Assembly: GCA_001507425.1 (NCBI GenBank)
Contig: LMAJ01000013.1
Coordinates: forward strand, 62,001-126,000
DNA: 64,000 bases
Source: Flavobacteriaceae bacterium CRH
GTDB lineage: Bacteria > Bacteroidota > Bacteroidia > Flavobacteriales > Flavobacteriaceae
Reading direction: 5' to 3'
Within the stretch, counting starts at the first letter, position 1; the number at the start of each line of letters is the position of its first letter. The notes below the pieces were generated by a model. It searched no databases. It worked only from the letters and a program-made list of their open reading frames with translations, and was not told where the DNA came from. This document shows positions 1 to 12,100 of this stretch, in pieces. The translations under genes were made by a program, and so were the position numbers.

Positions 1-2
1 AC

Positions 3-3000
3 GAAACCGTTCAGTGGACTCAAACCGGAGGGCCAATTACGGCATCAATTCAAAATCCTAATTCATCTTCAACGTTAGTAAGCGGTATGACTGTATTGGG
101 GACTTATAATTTTTTATATACTTTAAATAACAGTACAACAGGATGTGTATCTACAGGAACTTATAGCGTTACTTTAGAAGAAATAATGTCAATATCAGGA
201 GGTCCTGATCAAACATTAGCCTGTAGCGAATTTTCAGTAACTATTCCTGTAACCTCAACAGGCAACGGACAACTGAGCTGGCAAATTGTAACAGGCCCAA
301 CGCCGCTTACACCAACATATCCTTCATTTCCGACACCATTAGTAAACTTTTCAGGAAATGCGGTAACAATTGATAGTTTAAGAGTTTCAGGTACTTATGT
401 AATTAGATTGATAAAAGCGCCAAATCCGGGAAGCCAGTGCGAAACGGTTTATGATGATATTTCGATTGTAATATCAGCGCCACCATCCGCTTCAAGCGGA
501 GGAACATTACAAAATTTAGCTTGTAATTTAACAACAGCTCAATTGGCTGGAAATACGCCAACAAGAGGAAGAGGAACATGGTCGCAAGTTTCAGGCCCTT
601 CAACAGCAACATTTCTTGATGTTAAAAATCCTGAAACAACCGTTTCCGGTTTAGTAAACGGAAAATACAGGTTTAGGTGGACGATTTCTGGCGGGCCTGC
701 ATGTGAGGTAACGCAAAGTATTGCTGAAGTTATTGTATCAAATGCAACTCCAACACAATCGCAGGCGGGACCTGATCAGTCAATTTGTTTTGGATCTCCG
801 GTTCAATTGCAGGGAAATGCAACAATTGCCAGCGAAACAGGAACGTGGACAGTTGCTCCAAATGCGGGAATTACTTTTAATAATGTAAACGACCCGAATG
901 CGATTGCTTCTGGTTTGGCACAAAATACGGTTTATACTTTTACATGGACAATAGTTAATGGCTGTGGAAGTTCTTCGGACACGGTAGACATTTCAACAAA
1001 TAATATACAAGGTGCGACCGCAAATGCCGGAACAGATCAATGTCTGGTAAACGGAACAACTACTACAACTTTAGCAGCGAATGATCCTTTACCAGGAACA
1101 GGTTTATGGATACAAACGGCAGGGACGGCGGCAACAATTGCAAATCCATCTCAATTTAATACCAATGTAACAGGACTAAGTGATGGAAATTATGAATTTC
1201 AATGGACAGTAAGTAATGTAGGTTGTACAGATGCACAAGATACGGTTGCTATAACAATAGCGCCAACAATTACAGTTGCACAGGCAGGAAATGATCAAAA
1301 TGTTTGTGACTCAGTTTCAACACTTACAGGAAATACTCCAGCCGCAGGTGAAACGGGTTTGTGGGAATTTGTGAGTGGAGGCGACGGCCCCATTATTACA
1401 GATCCGGGCAATCCTGCAACAACAGTAACGGGTTTAACCCAGGGTTCGTGGGTTTATAAATGGACAATTTTGAGAGGCGTTTGTGCTGTTTCTTCAGATA
1501 CTGTTCAGTTAAATAGTAACCAGGCTCCGTCAACTGCCTTTGCAGGATCAGATCAAACGGTTTGTAATCAAACAAGTGTTACACTTGGAGCGACAACGCC
1601 CAACGCTGGAACAAGTGGATTATGGTCGTTAATTAGCGGTCCAAATTCTCCTGTTTTTTCTAATGTAACAGCTTCGAATTCGACTTTATCCGGATTAATA
1701 ACGGGAGAATATATTTTAGAATGGACAACTTATACAGGAATAAATTGTCCTTCGAGTAAAGATCAGGTGAGTATAAAAGTTACCGAAGTTGCAGCCGCAG
1801 GTTCAGATTATTCTACTTGTTTGGCTGGTCCTCTTTATTTGGTAGGAAATGCAACCAGCACTGGAACATGGACGTATGTTTCCGGAGGAAGCGGAGCACC
1901 AACCATAACTACAACAGGAAATAATAGTGCTGCAGTAACGGGCTTAATACCAAGTGCGTATGTTTTTAGATATACGATTCCTGCGCAAGGTTCTTGTCCT
2001 GAATCTTCAGATGATCTTCAGGTAACGGTTAATGGTCAGGCTTCTACAGCTATTGCAGGGTCAGATCAAATTTTATGTAGCGCTAATTTACCCGTGCAGG
2101 AAATTCAGCTTGCGGCAACAAGTCCGACACAGGGAACGGGTTTGTGGACAGTCCTTTCAGGACCTTCAGGAGGATCTTTTGATGATGCGACACTTTCAAA
2201 TGCAAAATATACGAATCCGGGATTTGGAATTTATGTTTTTAACTGGACAGTAAGTTCGGGAAGCTGTAATAATTCGGATCAGGTCAGAGTTGAATATGCC
2301 GCTTCACCTTCAGCAGCCGTTGCAGAAGGAGATAATGCGGTCTGTGGTTCTGTGACTGAACTTACAGCAACACCACCAAGTATTGGAACTGGAAAATGGG
2401 CTCAGGTTAACGGACCAACAACAGCGGTTTTTAGTTCTGAAATTCTGCCAGCAACTACTGTTTCTAACCTAACGCAAACAGGCGGTGTTTATACTTTTAG
2501 CTGGACGGTTACAAACGGAACAGTATGTGTGCCAACAACTACGAATGTTCAAATTACAGTTACAGCAGATTTAACAGTTCCACTAGCAGGAACAGATCAA
2601 ACCATTTGTCAATCTTCGACAGCTACTTTGGCAGCCAATACCATTACAGTAGGAACTGGAGAATGGTCGCAGTTTAGCGGACCAAATACCGGATCTTTTT
2701 CGAATACAGCAAGTCCAACTTCGACTTTTACTCCAAACGGACCCGGAACTTATGTTTTAAGATGGGCAGCGACCAATCTTTCCTGTGAATTTTTTGATGA
2801 TGTTACCATTACTGCTGATCCTTTGCCAACTACTTCTGCTACTGGATCGCCAATTTCTATATGTGAATTTCAAACCCTAAATTTAAATGCAAATACTCCA
2901 ACAATTGGAACAGGACTTTGGACACAAATTTCAGGTCCGACAACTGTAGTTTTCGAAACGCCATCTTTAGCTACAACTGCTGTTTTTGGAACTCAGGCTG

Positions 3001-6000
3001 GAGTTTATGAATTTCAGTGGACTATTTCAAACGGATCTTGCCCTCCAAGTTCAAGTATGGTTTCTGTTACTATAAATCCTTTGCCTCCAATAGCAGATGC
3101 GGGAATAGATCAAACGATTTGTAATGCATCAACAGTAACTTTAAACGGAAATAATCCTTCATCAGGAACAGGAACCTGGACTTTTGTTTCAAATCCGGGA
3201 AATACAGCTCTCATTACAAATCCAAATAATTTCAATACAACCGTAACGAATATCTCTGTTGGAACAACAAGATTAAAATGGACGATTAGCAACGGTTCTT
3301 GTACGGCTTATTCAGATGAAATAAATATCGTTCGACCAGCAGATTTGACAACTTCGGCATTAACAAGTGACAGCACAATTTGCGAAGGCGGAAGTATAAC
3401 TTTAAACACAACTCCATCAGGAAGTGTTGCCCCATATACGTATCAATGGCAGTCATCTGTAAATGGCATAAACGGCTGGTCAGATATTTCAGGCCAGACA
3501 AATGCATCTTTTACATCAATTAATACTTTAACTATTGGAGAATATTATTATCGGGTAAATGTTTCGAGTACTTGTGCCCAAATTACAAGTAATGTGGCTA
3601 AACTTACCGTTGTTCAGGATCCTGTAATTACAACGCAGCCTTTAGGAAATACAATTTGTTCCGGTAATACAAATACCATGAATGTTGCGGCAACCACAAC
3701 AAATTTGACAGCGGGAACAATAACCTATCAATGGCAAAGTTCAGTTGACGGAACTTCAGGATGGACAAATGTTTCGGGAGGAACCGGAGCAAATTCAGAT
3801 ACTTATACAACTTCGGTATTAACTTCTAATTTATATTTTAGAGCAAGAATTACACAATCAGGAAGTGGCTGTGAAGCTTTTTCGGATCCCGCATTAGTGA
3901 ATGTTGTTACTATTACAGCGCAGCCAACAACTCCGCCAGCAATTTGTGTTGGAGGTATTGTGAATGTTAGTGTAACAGCTTCTGTAAACGGAGGATCAGG
4001 AACATTGACTTATCAATGGCAAAGTGATTCAGGTTCCGGTTTTGTAAATGAAACAAATCCAACGGCTACAACGGCTAATTTTACTTCTGATGCCTTAAAT
4101 GTTACAACACAATTCAGATGTTTAATTACAGCATCAACAACAAATTGTATTTTAACTTCTAATACGGTTACGGCAACTGTTGTTCCTGATCCTGCAATTA
4201 CAATTCAGCCAACAGCAGGAATTGTTTGCACAGGCGGAACATTTACTTTAACCGTTGCTGCAAATGGCGGTACTCCGGGCTTAAATTATCAATGGTTTAG
4301 CAGTTCAGATAATGTGAGTTTTGCATTAATTTCCGGAGCAAATTCAAATACCTATACAACTCCGGTTCTTACTGCTGATACGTATTATAGAGTTGATGTT
4401 TCTGCTGCCGGAAATGGCTGTGGTTTGGTTACTTCAAATAATGTATTGGTAGACGTAATTCCTGATCCAATTGTTACGCAACAACCCGTTGGAAATACCA
4501 TTTGCTCCGGTGCAACGCACACTATGAATGTTGTTGCTTCAGGCGATGCTTCAGGAGGAATATTAGTGTATCAATGGGAAAGTTCTGCAGACGGAACATC
4601 TGCCTGGGCTAATGTTTCAGGCGGAACGGGAGCAACTACAGATACTTACACAACGGCATCTTTAACTTCAAATTTATATTACAGAGTTAGCATTACGCAG
4701 GCTTCAAGCGGTTGCGAAACGTACTCAAATACAGCTCCGGTTTTTGTTACTACAATTTCCGGACAACCAACAACTCCTGCAGACATTTGTGTCGGTGGAA
4801 CAGTAACTTTGAGTGTTACAGCTTTAATTAATGGAGGTTCCGGAACATTATCATATCAATGGCAAAGCGATTCAGGTTCCGGTTTTGTAAATGAAACAAA
4901 CCCAACCGCAACAACCGCCAATTTTACCTCAGATCCGTTAAGCGTAACGACTGTTTTTAGAAGTATCGTTACTTCATCAGCAACAAATTGCACATTGACT
5001 TCTAATCCCGTTACCGCGACTGTGGTTCCGGACCCTACAATAACGGTTCAGCCAACAGGAACTACAATTTGTTCCGGCGGAAATCATACTTTATCAGTTT
5101 CGGCGACAAACGGAACGCCAGGCTTAACCTATCAATGGTTTAGCAGTTTAAACAATACCACATTTGCTGCTATTGCAGGCGCAACTGCAACAACTTATGT
5201 AACGCCTGCTTTAACCCAAACAACCTATTACAGAGTTGATGTTTCAGCGGGTGGAAATGGCTGTACAACCATTACCTCAAATGTTGCAACGGTAACAATT
5301 TTATCAGATGTTTCGATTACAACGCAGCCCGTTCAAAAAACAAATATTTGCAGCGGTTCAACAGCAACTTTAAATGTAACAGCAACTGGAGGTTCAGGAA
5401 ATTATACATATCAATGGAAAAATGCTATAGTTCTGGCAGGACCTTATAATGATATTCCGGGAGCAACTTCTGCAACTTATACAACTCCAGGCTTAACACA
5501 GAATACATATTATCTGGTTGTCATTTCAGACGGAACTAAAGGCTGTGATCCTGTTATGTCATCTATAGCAGCGGTTATTATTCCGAGTATTACAACACAA
5601 CCAACTACACCGCCAACCGTTTGTGTTGGAGGAACTATTTCAATTTCGGCTCAGGCTTCAGCAAATGGAGGTTCGGCCAACTTTACGTATCAATGGCAAA
5701 GTTCGGCAGACGGAACAACGGGTTGGACAAATGTTTCGGACGGAACAGGCGGTTCAACTGCAAATTATATTTCGGGACCATTAACAGCTACAACTTATTA
5801 TCGTTGTGTTATTACTTCAACAGCGCCTTCTTGTACACTTATAACCAATGTTGTAACAGCGACAGTAATAGCAGATCCAACAATAGCATTACAGCCTGTT
5901 GGAGGTAATATTTGCGAAGGAGGTACTTTTACGATAACATCAGGCGCAGCAAATGGTTCAGGAACTTATGGGTATCAATGGCAAAAATCGTTAGATGGAA

Positions 6001-6173
6001 CTACAGGATGGGCAAACGTAACAGATGGAACGGGAGCAAACACGACTTCGTACACAACCGGAGCTGTAAACGCACCAACTTTCTACAGATTACAGGTAAC
6101 CGATTCCGGAATTGGTTGTGGAGTTGTCAATTCGGATGCAGCAAAAGTGGATGTTTCGAATCTCCAATTATAA
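3..6173 (+). CDS. Giant repeat adhesin, N-terminal and central part (5' partial, ends at a frameshift)
   Basis: The reading frame is open from base 3, so the true start lies left of the window; the ATG at 87 is internal, because the codons before it already match the repeat pattern. Up to about base 3330 there are repeats of roughly 80-90 residues of PKD/Ig-like type, each with an (A)GxDQ-x-C start, a GTGxW core and a (Y)xFxWT(V/I) strand. From about 3360 to the end a second repeat class appears, Ig-like units with YQWQSS and TYTT motifs and one cysteine pair each. Such proteins are exported to the cell surface by T9SS and act in adhesion or gliding. The frame stops at 6171-6173 in the middle of a repeat; the continuing sequence is in another frame (see 6158-13534). 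Codon use is like its neighbours. The adhesin class is clear; the ligand is unknown. Confidence 0.85.
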   Translation, partial: ETVQWTQTGGPITASIQNPNSSSTLVSGMTVLGTYNFLYTLNNSTTGCVSTGTYSVTLEEIMSISGGPDQTLACSEFSVTIPVTSTGNGQLSWQIVTGPTPLTPTYPSFPTPLVNFSGNAVTIDSLRVSGTYVIRLIKAPNPGSQCETVYDDISIVISAPPSASSGGTLQNLACNLTTAQLAGNTPTRGRGTWSQVSGPSTATFLDVKNPETTVSGLVNGKYRFRWTISGGPACEVTQSIAEVIVSNATPTQSQAGPDQSICFGSPVQLQGNATIASETGTWTVAPNAGITFNNVNDPNAIASGLAQNTVYTFTWTIVNGCGSSSDTVDISTNNIQGATANAGTDQCLVNGTTTTTLAANDPLPGTGLWIQTAGTAATIANPSQFNTNVTGLSDGNYEFQWTVSNVGCTDAQDTVAITIAPTITVAQAGNDQNVCDSVSTLTGNTPAAGETGLWEFVSGGDGPIITDPGNPATTVTGLTQGSWVYKWTILRGVCAVSSDTVQLNSNQAPSTAFAGSDQTVCNQTSVTLGATTPNAGTSGLWSLISGPNSPVFSNVTASNSTLSGLITGEYILEWTTYTGINCPSSKDQVSIKVTEVAAAGSDYSTCLAGPLYLVGNATSTGTWTYVSGGSGAPTITTTGNNSAAVTGLIPSAYVFRYTIPAQGSCPESSDDLQVTVNGQASTAIAGSDQILCSANLPVQEIQLAATSPTQGTGLWTVLSGPSGGSFDDATLSNAKYTNPGFGIYVFNWTVSSGSCNNSDQVRVEYAASPSAAVAEGDNAVCGSVTELTATPPSIGTGKWAQVNGPTTAVFSSEILPATTVSNLTQTGGVYTFSWTVTNGTVCVPTTTNVQITVTADLTVPLAGTDQTICQSSTATLAANTITVGTGEWSQFSGPNTGSFSNTASPTSTFTPNGPGTYVLRWAATNLSCEFFDDVTITADPLPTTSATGSPISICEFQTLNLNANTPTIGTGLWTQISGPTTVVFETPSLATTAVFGTQAGVYEFQWTISNGSCPPSSSMVSVTINPLPPIADAGIDQTICNASTVTLNGNNPSSGTGTWTFVSNPGNTALITNPNNFNTTVTNISVGTTRLKWTISNGSCTAYSDEINIVRPADLTTSALTSDSTICEGGSITLNTTPSGSVAPYTYQWQSSVNGINGWSDISGQTNASFTSINTLTIGEYYYRVNVSSTCAQITSNVAKLTVVQDPVITTQPLGNTICSGNTNTMNVAATTTNLTAGTITYQWQSSVDGTSGWTNVSGGTGANSDTYTTSVLTSNLYFRARITQSGSGCEAFSDPALVNVVTITAQPTTPPAICVGGIVNVSVTASVNGGSGTLTYQWQSDSGSGFVNETNPTATTANFTSDALNVTTQFRCLITASTTNCILTSNTVTATVVPDPAITIQPTAGIVCTGGTFTLTVAANGGTPGLNYQWFSSSDNVSFALISGANSNTYTTPVLTADTYYRVDVSAAGNGCGLVTSNNVLVDVIPDPIVTQQPVGNTICSGATHTMNVVASGDASGGILVYQWESSADGTSAWANVSGGTGATTDTYTTASLTSNLYYRVSITQASSGCETYSNTAPVFVTTISGQPTTPADICVGGTVTLSVTALINGGSGTLSYQWQSDSGSGFVNETNPTATTANFTSDPLSVTTVFRSIVTSSATNCTLTSNPVTATVVPDPTITVQPTGTTICSGGNHTLSVSATNGTPGLTYQWFSSLNNTTFAAIAGATATTYVTPALTQTTYYRVDVSAGGNGCTTITSNVATVTILSDVSITTQPVQKTNICSGSTATLNVTATGGSGNYTYQWKNAIVLAGPYNDIPGATSATYTTPGLTQNTYYLVVISDGTKGCDPVMSSIAAVIIPSITTQPTTPPTVCVGGTISISAQASANGGSANFTYQWQSSADGTTGWTNVSDGTGGSTANYISGPLTATTYYRCVITSTAPSCTLITNVVTATVIADPTIALQPVGGNICEGGTFTITSGAANGSGTYGYQWQKSLDGTTGWANVTDGTGANTTSYTTGAVNAPTFYRLQVTDSGIGCGVVNSDAAKVDVSNLQL
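6156..6173 (+). other. Apparent -1 frameshift inside the giant adhesin gene
   Basis: Up to GTT at 6153-6155 the upstream frame gives the normal end of a repeat (AKVDV). From about 6158 the repeat pattern continues in the frame one base back (SPIISLQPTNAEVC), while the upstream frame ends in TAA at 6171. Adding one T at 6161 (AATCTCC to AATTCTCC) would restore a single long frame. It may be a true mutation, a phase-variable state or an assembly error. No slippery heptamer with pseudoknot was seen. Confidence 0.85.
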
Positions 6174-9100
6174 GTTTACAGCCCACAAATGCAGAAGTTT
6201 GTATCAATCAAACACATACATTTACCGTTACGGCAACAGGAAATATTCCGTCAGGAACATTATTATATCAATGGCAAACGGCATCGGCTTTGACAGGACC
6301 TTACACGAATGTAACAGATGGCACGGGTGGAACAACAGCTTCTTATACAACACCAACTTATGCTACTGCCGGAAATAGATATTTTAGAGTTTTAATTTCA
6401 CAATCGCAGGCAGGTTGTCAGACTACTTCAAATCAGGTTACTTTAAATGTTTTTGATGTTCCTACAGCGCCTGTTGGTTTGGTAACACAACAGCCTTCTT
6501 GCAGTAATACAACAGGAACAGTTGCGATTACGAATCCTGATTTAGGAACGGGATATGAATATAGTAAAGACGGCATAACATTTCAGGCGAGTAATGTTTT
6601 TACCGGTTTGCCTTCTGGAAATATCCAAATTTATGTACGCCGAATTGGTTTGAACACTTGTATTTCTTCAAATACAGATTTTACAATTTTTAACAGAATA
6701 TGTGCAGTTCCGGAAAACTTTGCTTCGATATCTGGTGATGTTGGAGGAAATACAGGAACTCAGACTATTTTAGACAGCGATACTTTGAATGGCGTTGCTG
6801 TAACAACATCAAATGTTCAGGTAACGATAAATTCGGTTTCAAGTTATTTGACTTTTGATTCTTTAACCAATACGATTGCTGTAGCGGCGGGAACTCCGGC
6901 TGATGATTATACTTTAACGTATACCATTTGCGAAGTGGGAAATTTAAGCAATTGCTCCACTACAACCGAAACCATAGAAGTAACAACAGCAGGAATTGAT
7001 GCCAGAATTGATGTTGTAACTCCCGCAGTTAATGGCTATACAGGAGCAAACAATGTTATTAATGCTTTAACAAATGACAGATTAGCAAGTGCTCAGGCAA
7101 CATTATCTAATGTAACACTTTCTGTAACTAGCCCGGCTTTGCCTATAGATCCTACTGTTTTAAACGTACCTGTTTTAGATACTTCTACAGGAAATGTAAA
7201 TGTACCGCCAGGAACAGTAAAAGGAGTTTATGAAATAAAATATAGAATCTGCGAAATCGGAAGCCCTTTAAATTGTGATACAGCAAGTATTTTTGTTCCC
7301 GTTGAAACGACACTTATTGACGCTAATGACGATATAGCTGAAGATATTAATGGGTATACAGGTCAAATAAATGTAATTAATGCTTTAAACAATGACAGTT
7401 TAAACGGAGTTCCAATTACAACTGCAAACTTTGATGAAATAACAGTAACGCAGGATACCGCTGCAAACCCAATTTATCCCGGAGCTAATGTACCAACATT
7501 TAGTACAACAACAGGTTGGGTAACCGTATCGGAAGGAACTCCTGCTGATACGTATTATATTACCTATAATATTTGCGAGAAATTAAATCCAACAAACTGT
7601 TCAGATGCAAGTATTGCTATCGTTGTCGATCCTGCGCCACTTGTTATAAATGATAATCTTGTGCCCAATGTAAACGGATACAACGGAGCGGTCAATATAA
7701 TTAATGCCTATACAAGCAATGATACTTTTAACGGAGTTGCTTTAAACATCAATTTGGCTGGACTTCTTACACCTTCAATTTTAATTCCTGCAACTCCAAA
7801 AACTCCCGGTGCGCCAGTTCCCGAATTGGTGGTAGCTTCCGGAAGAGTGAATATTCCACAAGGAACACCAGAAGGACAGTATCAAATAAAATATCAAATA
7901 TGCGAAAATCTTAATACGCCCGCAGTTCCTCCAGTTGCAGGAGATTTACGAACAGGAAATTGTGACGATGCCGTTATTATAATTAATGTAACCGCACCGC
8001 CTATTGTTGCCAATGACGATGCTGTTGCTAATATAAACAGTTATTCAGGCGGTGCAGATGTTATAAATGCCTATGATAATGATTTATTAAATGGAGGAGC
8101 AATTGACACTACAACAATTACAACAACCATTATTTCAAATCCGAGCGCAATAAATGGAGGCTCAGTTCCCTCTTTTGATACAGCAACAGGTTTGGTAAAT
8201 GTTCCGGCGGGAACTCCGGCCGGAGAATATAAATTTGTTTATGAAATCTGCGAAAACCTCAATACAGGAAATTGCGATCAGGCAACCATAACTATAACCG
8301 TCATTCCTTCACAAATTGATGCTGTTAATGATATTCCGTTTGCTTCCATAAATGGATTTGTTGGAAATCCAACAGCTATAAATGCTTTAGATAACGACAC
8401 TTTAAACGGAGTTTTGGTTATTCCGTCAGAAGTTCAAATTGATGTTTTAATTCCGGCAAGTTCTATTAACGGAAGTTTAGTTCCGATATTAAATCCGTTA
8501 AACGGAAATGCCGGAACCGCCGCAGGAAATTATAATATAACATATCGTTTAAGCGAAAAACTGAATCTGACAAATAACGATACTGCTATCATTTCAATAG
8601 AAGTTACTGCACCGATTATTGAAGCAAATGATGATACAATTGCGAATATAAACGGATATGTAACCACAACAAATGCAATCAATGTATTGACAAATGACAG
8701 ACTTAACGGAGCAGCAACAGATATTTCAAAAGTAACTCTAACGGTTGATATTGCTGCCATTCCAATAAACGGCGGACCAATTCCTGTATTAGAACCGTTA
8801 ACCGGAAATATTAGTATTCCGGCAGGAACTCCGGCGGGAGATTATGAAATTAAATATACCATTTGCGAGAAAATAAATCCTGCGAATTGCAATGATGCAA
8901 CTGTATTTATCAATGTAATCGGAGCAGCAATTGTTGCAGTTGATGATACAGCCAGCGGTATAAATGGATTTGTTGGCGCAAACAATGTTGTAAATGCTTT
9001 AACAAATGATACTTTAAATGGCGTTGCGGTAATTCCGTCGCAAGTAACGATTAACAATATTGTTCCCGCAACAGCAATAAATAGCGGTGCAATTCCTGTT

Positions 9101-12100
9101 TTAGATCCGTCAAGCGGAAGTGTAAACGTACCGGCAGGAACTTCTGCAGGGACCTACATCATTCAATATCAATTAACTGAAAAATTGAATCTTTCTAATT
9201 TTGATACAGCAACCATAACCATCAATGTTGATGTGCCAACAATTGTAGCCAATAATGATGTTGTAAATGCTATTAACGGATTTGTTGGCGCCAATAATGT
9301 GATCAATGCGATTACAAACGACAGACTAAACGGACTGGATATTCAGTTAATAAAAATCAATATAACATCCGTTTCTACAGCAACTCCTTCTGGATATGTT
9401 TCAGGAAATCCAATTCCGGTATTCAATTTAATTACAGGAAATGTTGATGTGCCATCAGGAACTTCGGCAGGAACTTATGTTATTCATTATAGAATTTGCG
9501 AAAAACTGAACCCAACCAATTGCAGTGAAGCTGATATTACAATCACTGTTACAGCTCCAAGTATTGATGCCGACAATGATTTTGCCAATAACATCAACGG
9601 ATATGTTGGCGCTAACAATGTGGTGAATGCTTTGGCAAATGATGAACTTAACGGATCGCCAGTTCCGATATTTCAAATCGATATACATTCTTTAAGTACA
9701 ACGCCTCCTGTAACTTCAACAAACGGAATTGTTCCGGTATTAAATCTGTTGACAGGATTTGTTGATGTTCCGGTGGGAACTTCGGCAGGAACCTATACAA
9801 TTCAGTATGAAATCTGTGAAAAAATAAATCCAACAAATTGCAGTTCCGCAACGATTGTAATTGTTGTAAATCAACCTTCAATTTTAGCCGAAGACGATTC
9901 CATTACAAACATAAACGGATATGCAGGAGCAAGCAATGTTCTAAATGCATTTACAAATAATGATACTTATAATGGAGTTCTTGTAACAGATACAAGTTTG
10001 ATAAATCCAACCATAATAACTCCTGCAACCCCTATAAACGGAGGTTTAGTTCCAACCTTAGATCTGGCAACAGGATTTGTGAGTATTCCGGCAGGAACAC
10101 CGGCTGGAGCGTATCAAATTCGATATAAAATTTGCGATAAACTGAATCCGATAAATTGTGATGAAGCGGTTATAAATATTCTTGTTATTGCTCCAATTAT
10201 AGTAGCAAACGATGATGCAGTCGGAAATATTATAGGTTACACAGGCGCAAATAATGTTTTGAATGCCTATAATAATGATACTTTAAATGGCGCGCCAGTA
10301 GTGCTGTCAGATATTAATCGAACATTGGTTACTCCGGCAAGTTCAATAAACGGATCACCAATCCCTGTATTGAATTTACTGACCGGAAATGTAGATGTTC
10401 CCGCAGGAACGCATGAAGGAGAATACAAAATTGTATATAAAATTTGTGATAAACTAAATCCAGCAAATTGCGATGAAGCCATTATTACAATTACCGTTAT
10501 TGCCAATCCAATTGATGCGGTTGATGATTCGCCTGCTACACAATTTGATGGTTCTGTAAATACTGCGAATGCTGTAAATGTTTTGGATAATGATACATTA
10601 AACGGAGTTGCGGTAATTCCGTCAGAAGTTCAAATTGATGTTTTAGTACCTGCAAGTTCTATTAACGGAGGTTTAATTCCAATTTTAAATCCATCAACAG
10701 GAATTGTTAGTATTCCGGCAGGAACAACAACAGGAACTTATACGATAACCTATCGCTTAAGCGAAAAACTGAATTTAACGAATACAGATACAGCCATAAT
10801 TACGATATTGGTACAAGAACCAATTTTAGCAGTAAATGATTCTGCAGGCAATATTAACGGTTACGAAGGCGCAATAAACGTTGTCAATGCTATTGCTAAC
10901 GATTTATTAAACGGAGTTGCTGTTCAGTTATCGCAAATTACTATAACTTCCATTAGCACAACAAATCCGCCGGATTATGTTTCAGGAAATCCGGTTCCGG
11001 TTTTAAATACAACAACAGGAAATGTTGATGTGCCGGCAGGAACTTCAGCAGGAACTTATATAATTCATTACCGAATCTGCGAAAACTTAAATCCTTCAAA
11101 CTGTAGTGAAGCTGATATTAATGTTGAGGTTACGGTTGCTGCCATAATTGCAAATAATGATGTTGACTTAAACGTAAACGGATATGTTGGATCAGCAAAT
11201 GCATTAAATGTTTTAGACAATGACAGTTTTAATGATTCATCGATAGAAGCGAAAAATGCGAAAGTAAAAGTGATCAATATCAGTCAAATCACCATTACAA
11301 TTTTAGATCCGGCAGATTCAGTTAACGGAAATCCAAATGTACCATCGCTTGATCCTGCAACCGGAATTATTAGTGTTCCGCCTCAAACTCCGGCAGGATT
11401 ATACAGAATTGAATATAGAATTGCAGAGAATTTAAACCCTGTTAATTTTGATGATGCAATTGTATTTATTACCGTAACTGCAACGCTAATTGAGGCTAAT
11501 AATGATACGGTTTTAAATATAAATGGATTTGTCGGTCAAGCCGATGTTATCAACGCGATTACCAACGATAATTTAAACGGAGTTGCAGCTCAATTGGCTG
11601 AAATTACAATTGGAGTAGTTATTCCGGCAGCGTCAATAAACGGAGGTCCGGTTCCAACTCTTGATATCGTTACCGGAAATGTTAGTGTTCCTGCCGGAAC
11701 GCCTAGCGGAACTTACACGATTAGATATCAAATTTGTGAAAACTTAAATGCAACAAATTGCAGTCAGGCTGATATTATTGTCACCGTAATTTCAGGGCCA
11801 ATTATTGCCAATGATGATGCTGCGGGCGGAATTAATGGTTTAGACGGAGCAAATGATGTAGTAAATGTTTTAACAAATGATGTATTAGAAAACACCTCAC
11901 CAACATTAGCTCAGGTTAAAATAAATGTGCTTTCGCCTGCAGATGTTATTACTTCTGCTGCCGTTCCCGTTTTAAATACGGCTACAGGTTTAGTAAGCGT
12001 TCCGGCAGGAACTTCATCCGGGGTTTACACTATAGTTTATGAAATTTGCGAAAATCTAAATGCCACAAATTGCGATCAGGCTGTCATTAAAATCACAGTT

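Noticed and set aside
5912..6157. Start of the long C-terminal adhesin ORF at ATG 5912
   Set aside because: The codons from 5912 to about 6157 give basic, repeat-free sequence (RRRYFYDN...), while the other frame keeps the adhesin repeats there. The true C-terminal reading begins at the frameshift.
6143..6173. Programmed ribosomal frameshift at the adhesin break
   Set aside because: There is no X-XXY-YYZ slippery heptamer at the break or clear downstream pseudoknot, and the family is not known to use recoding. A one-base indel is simpler.
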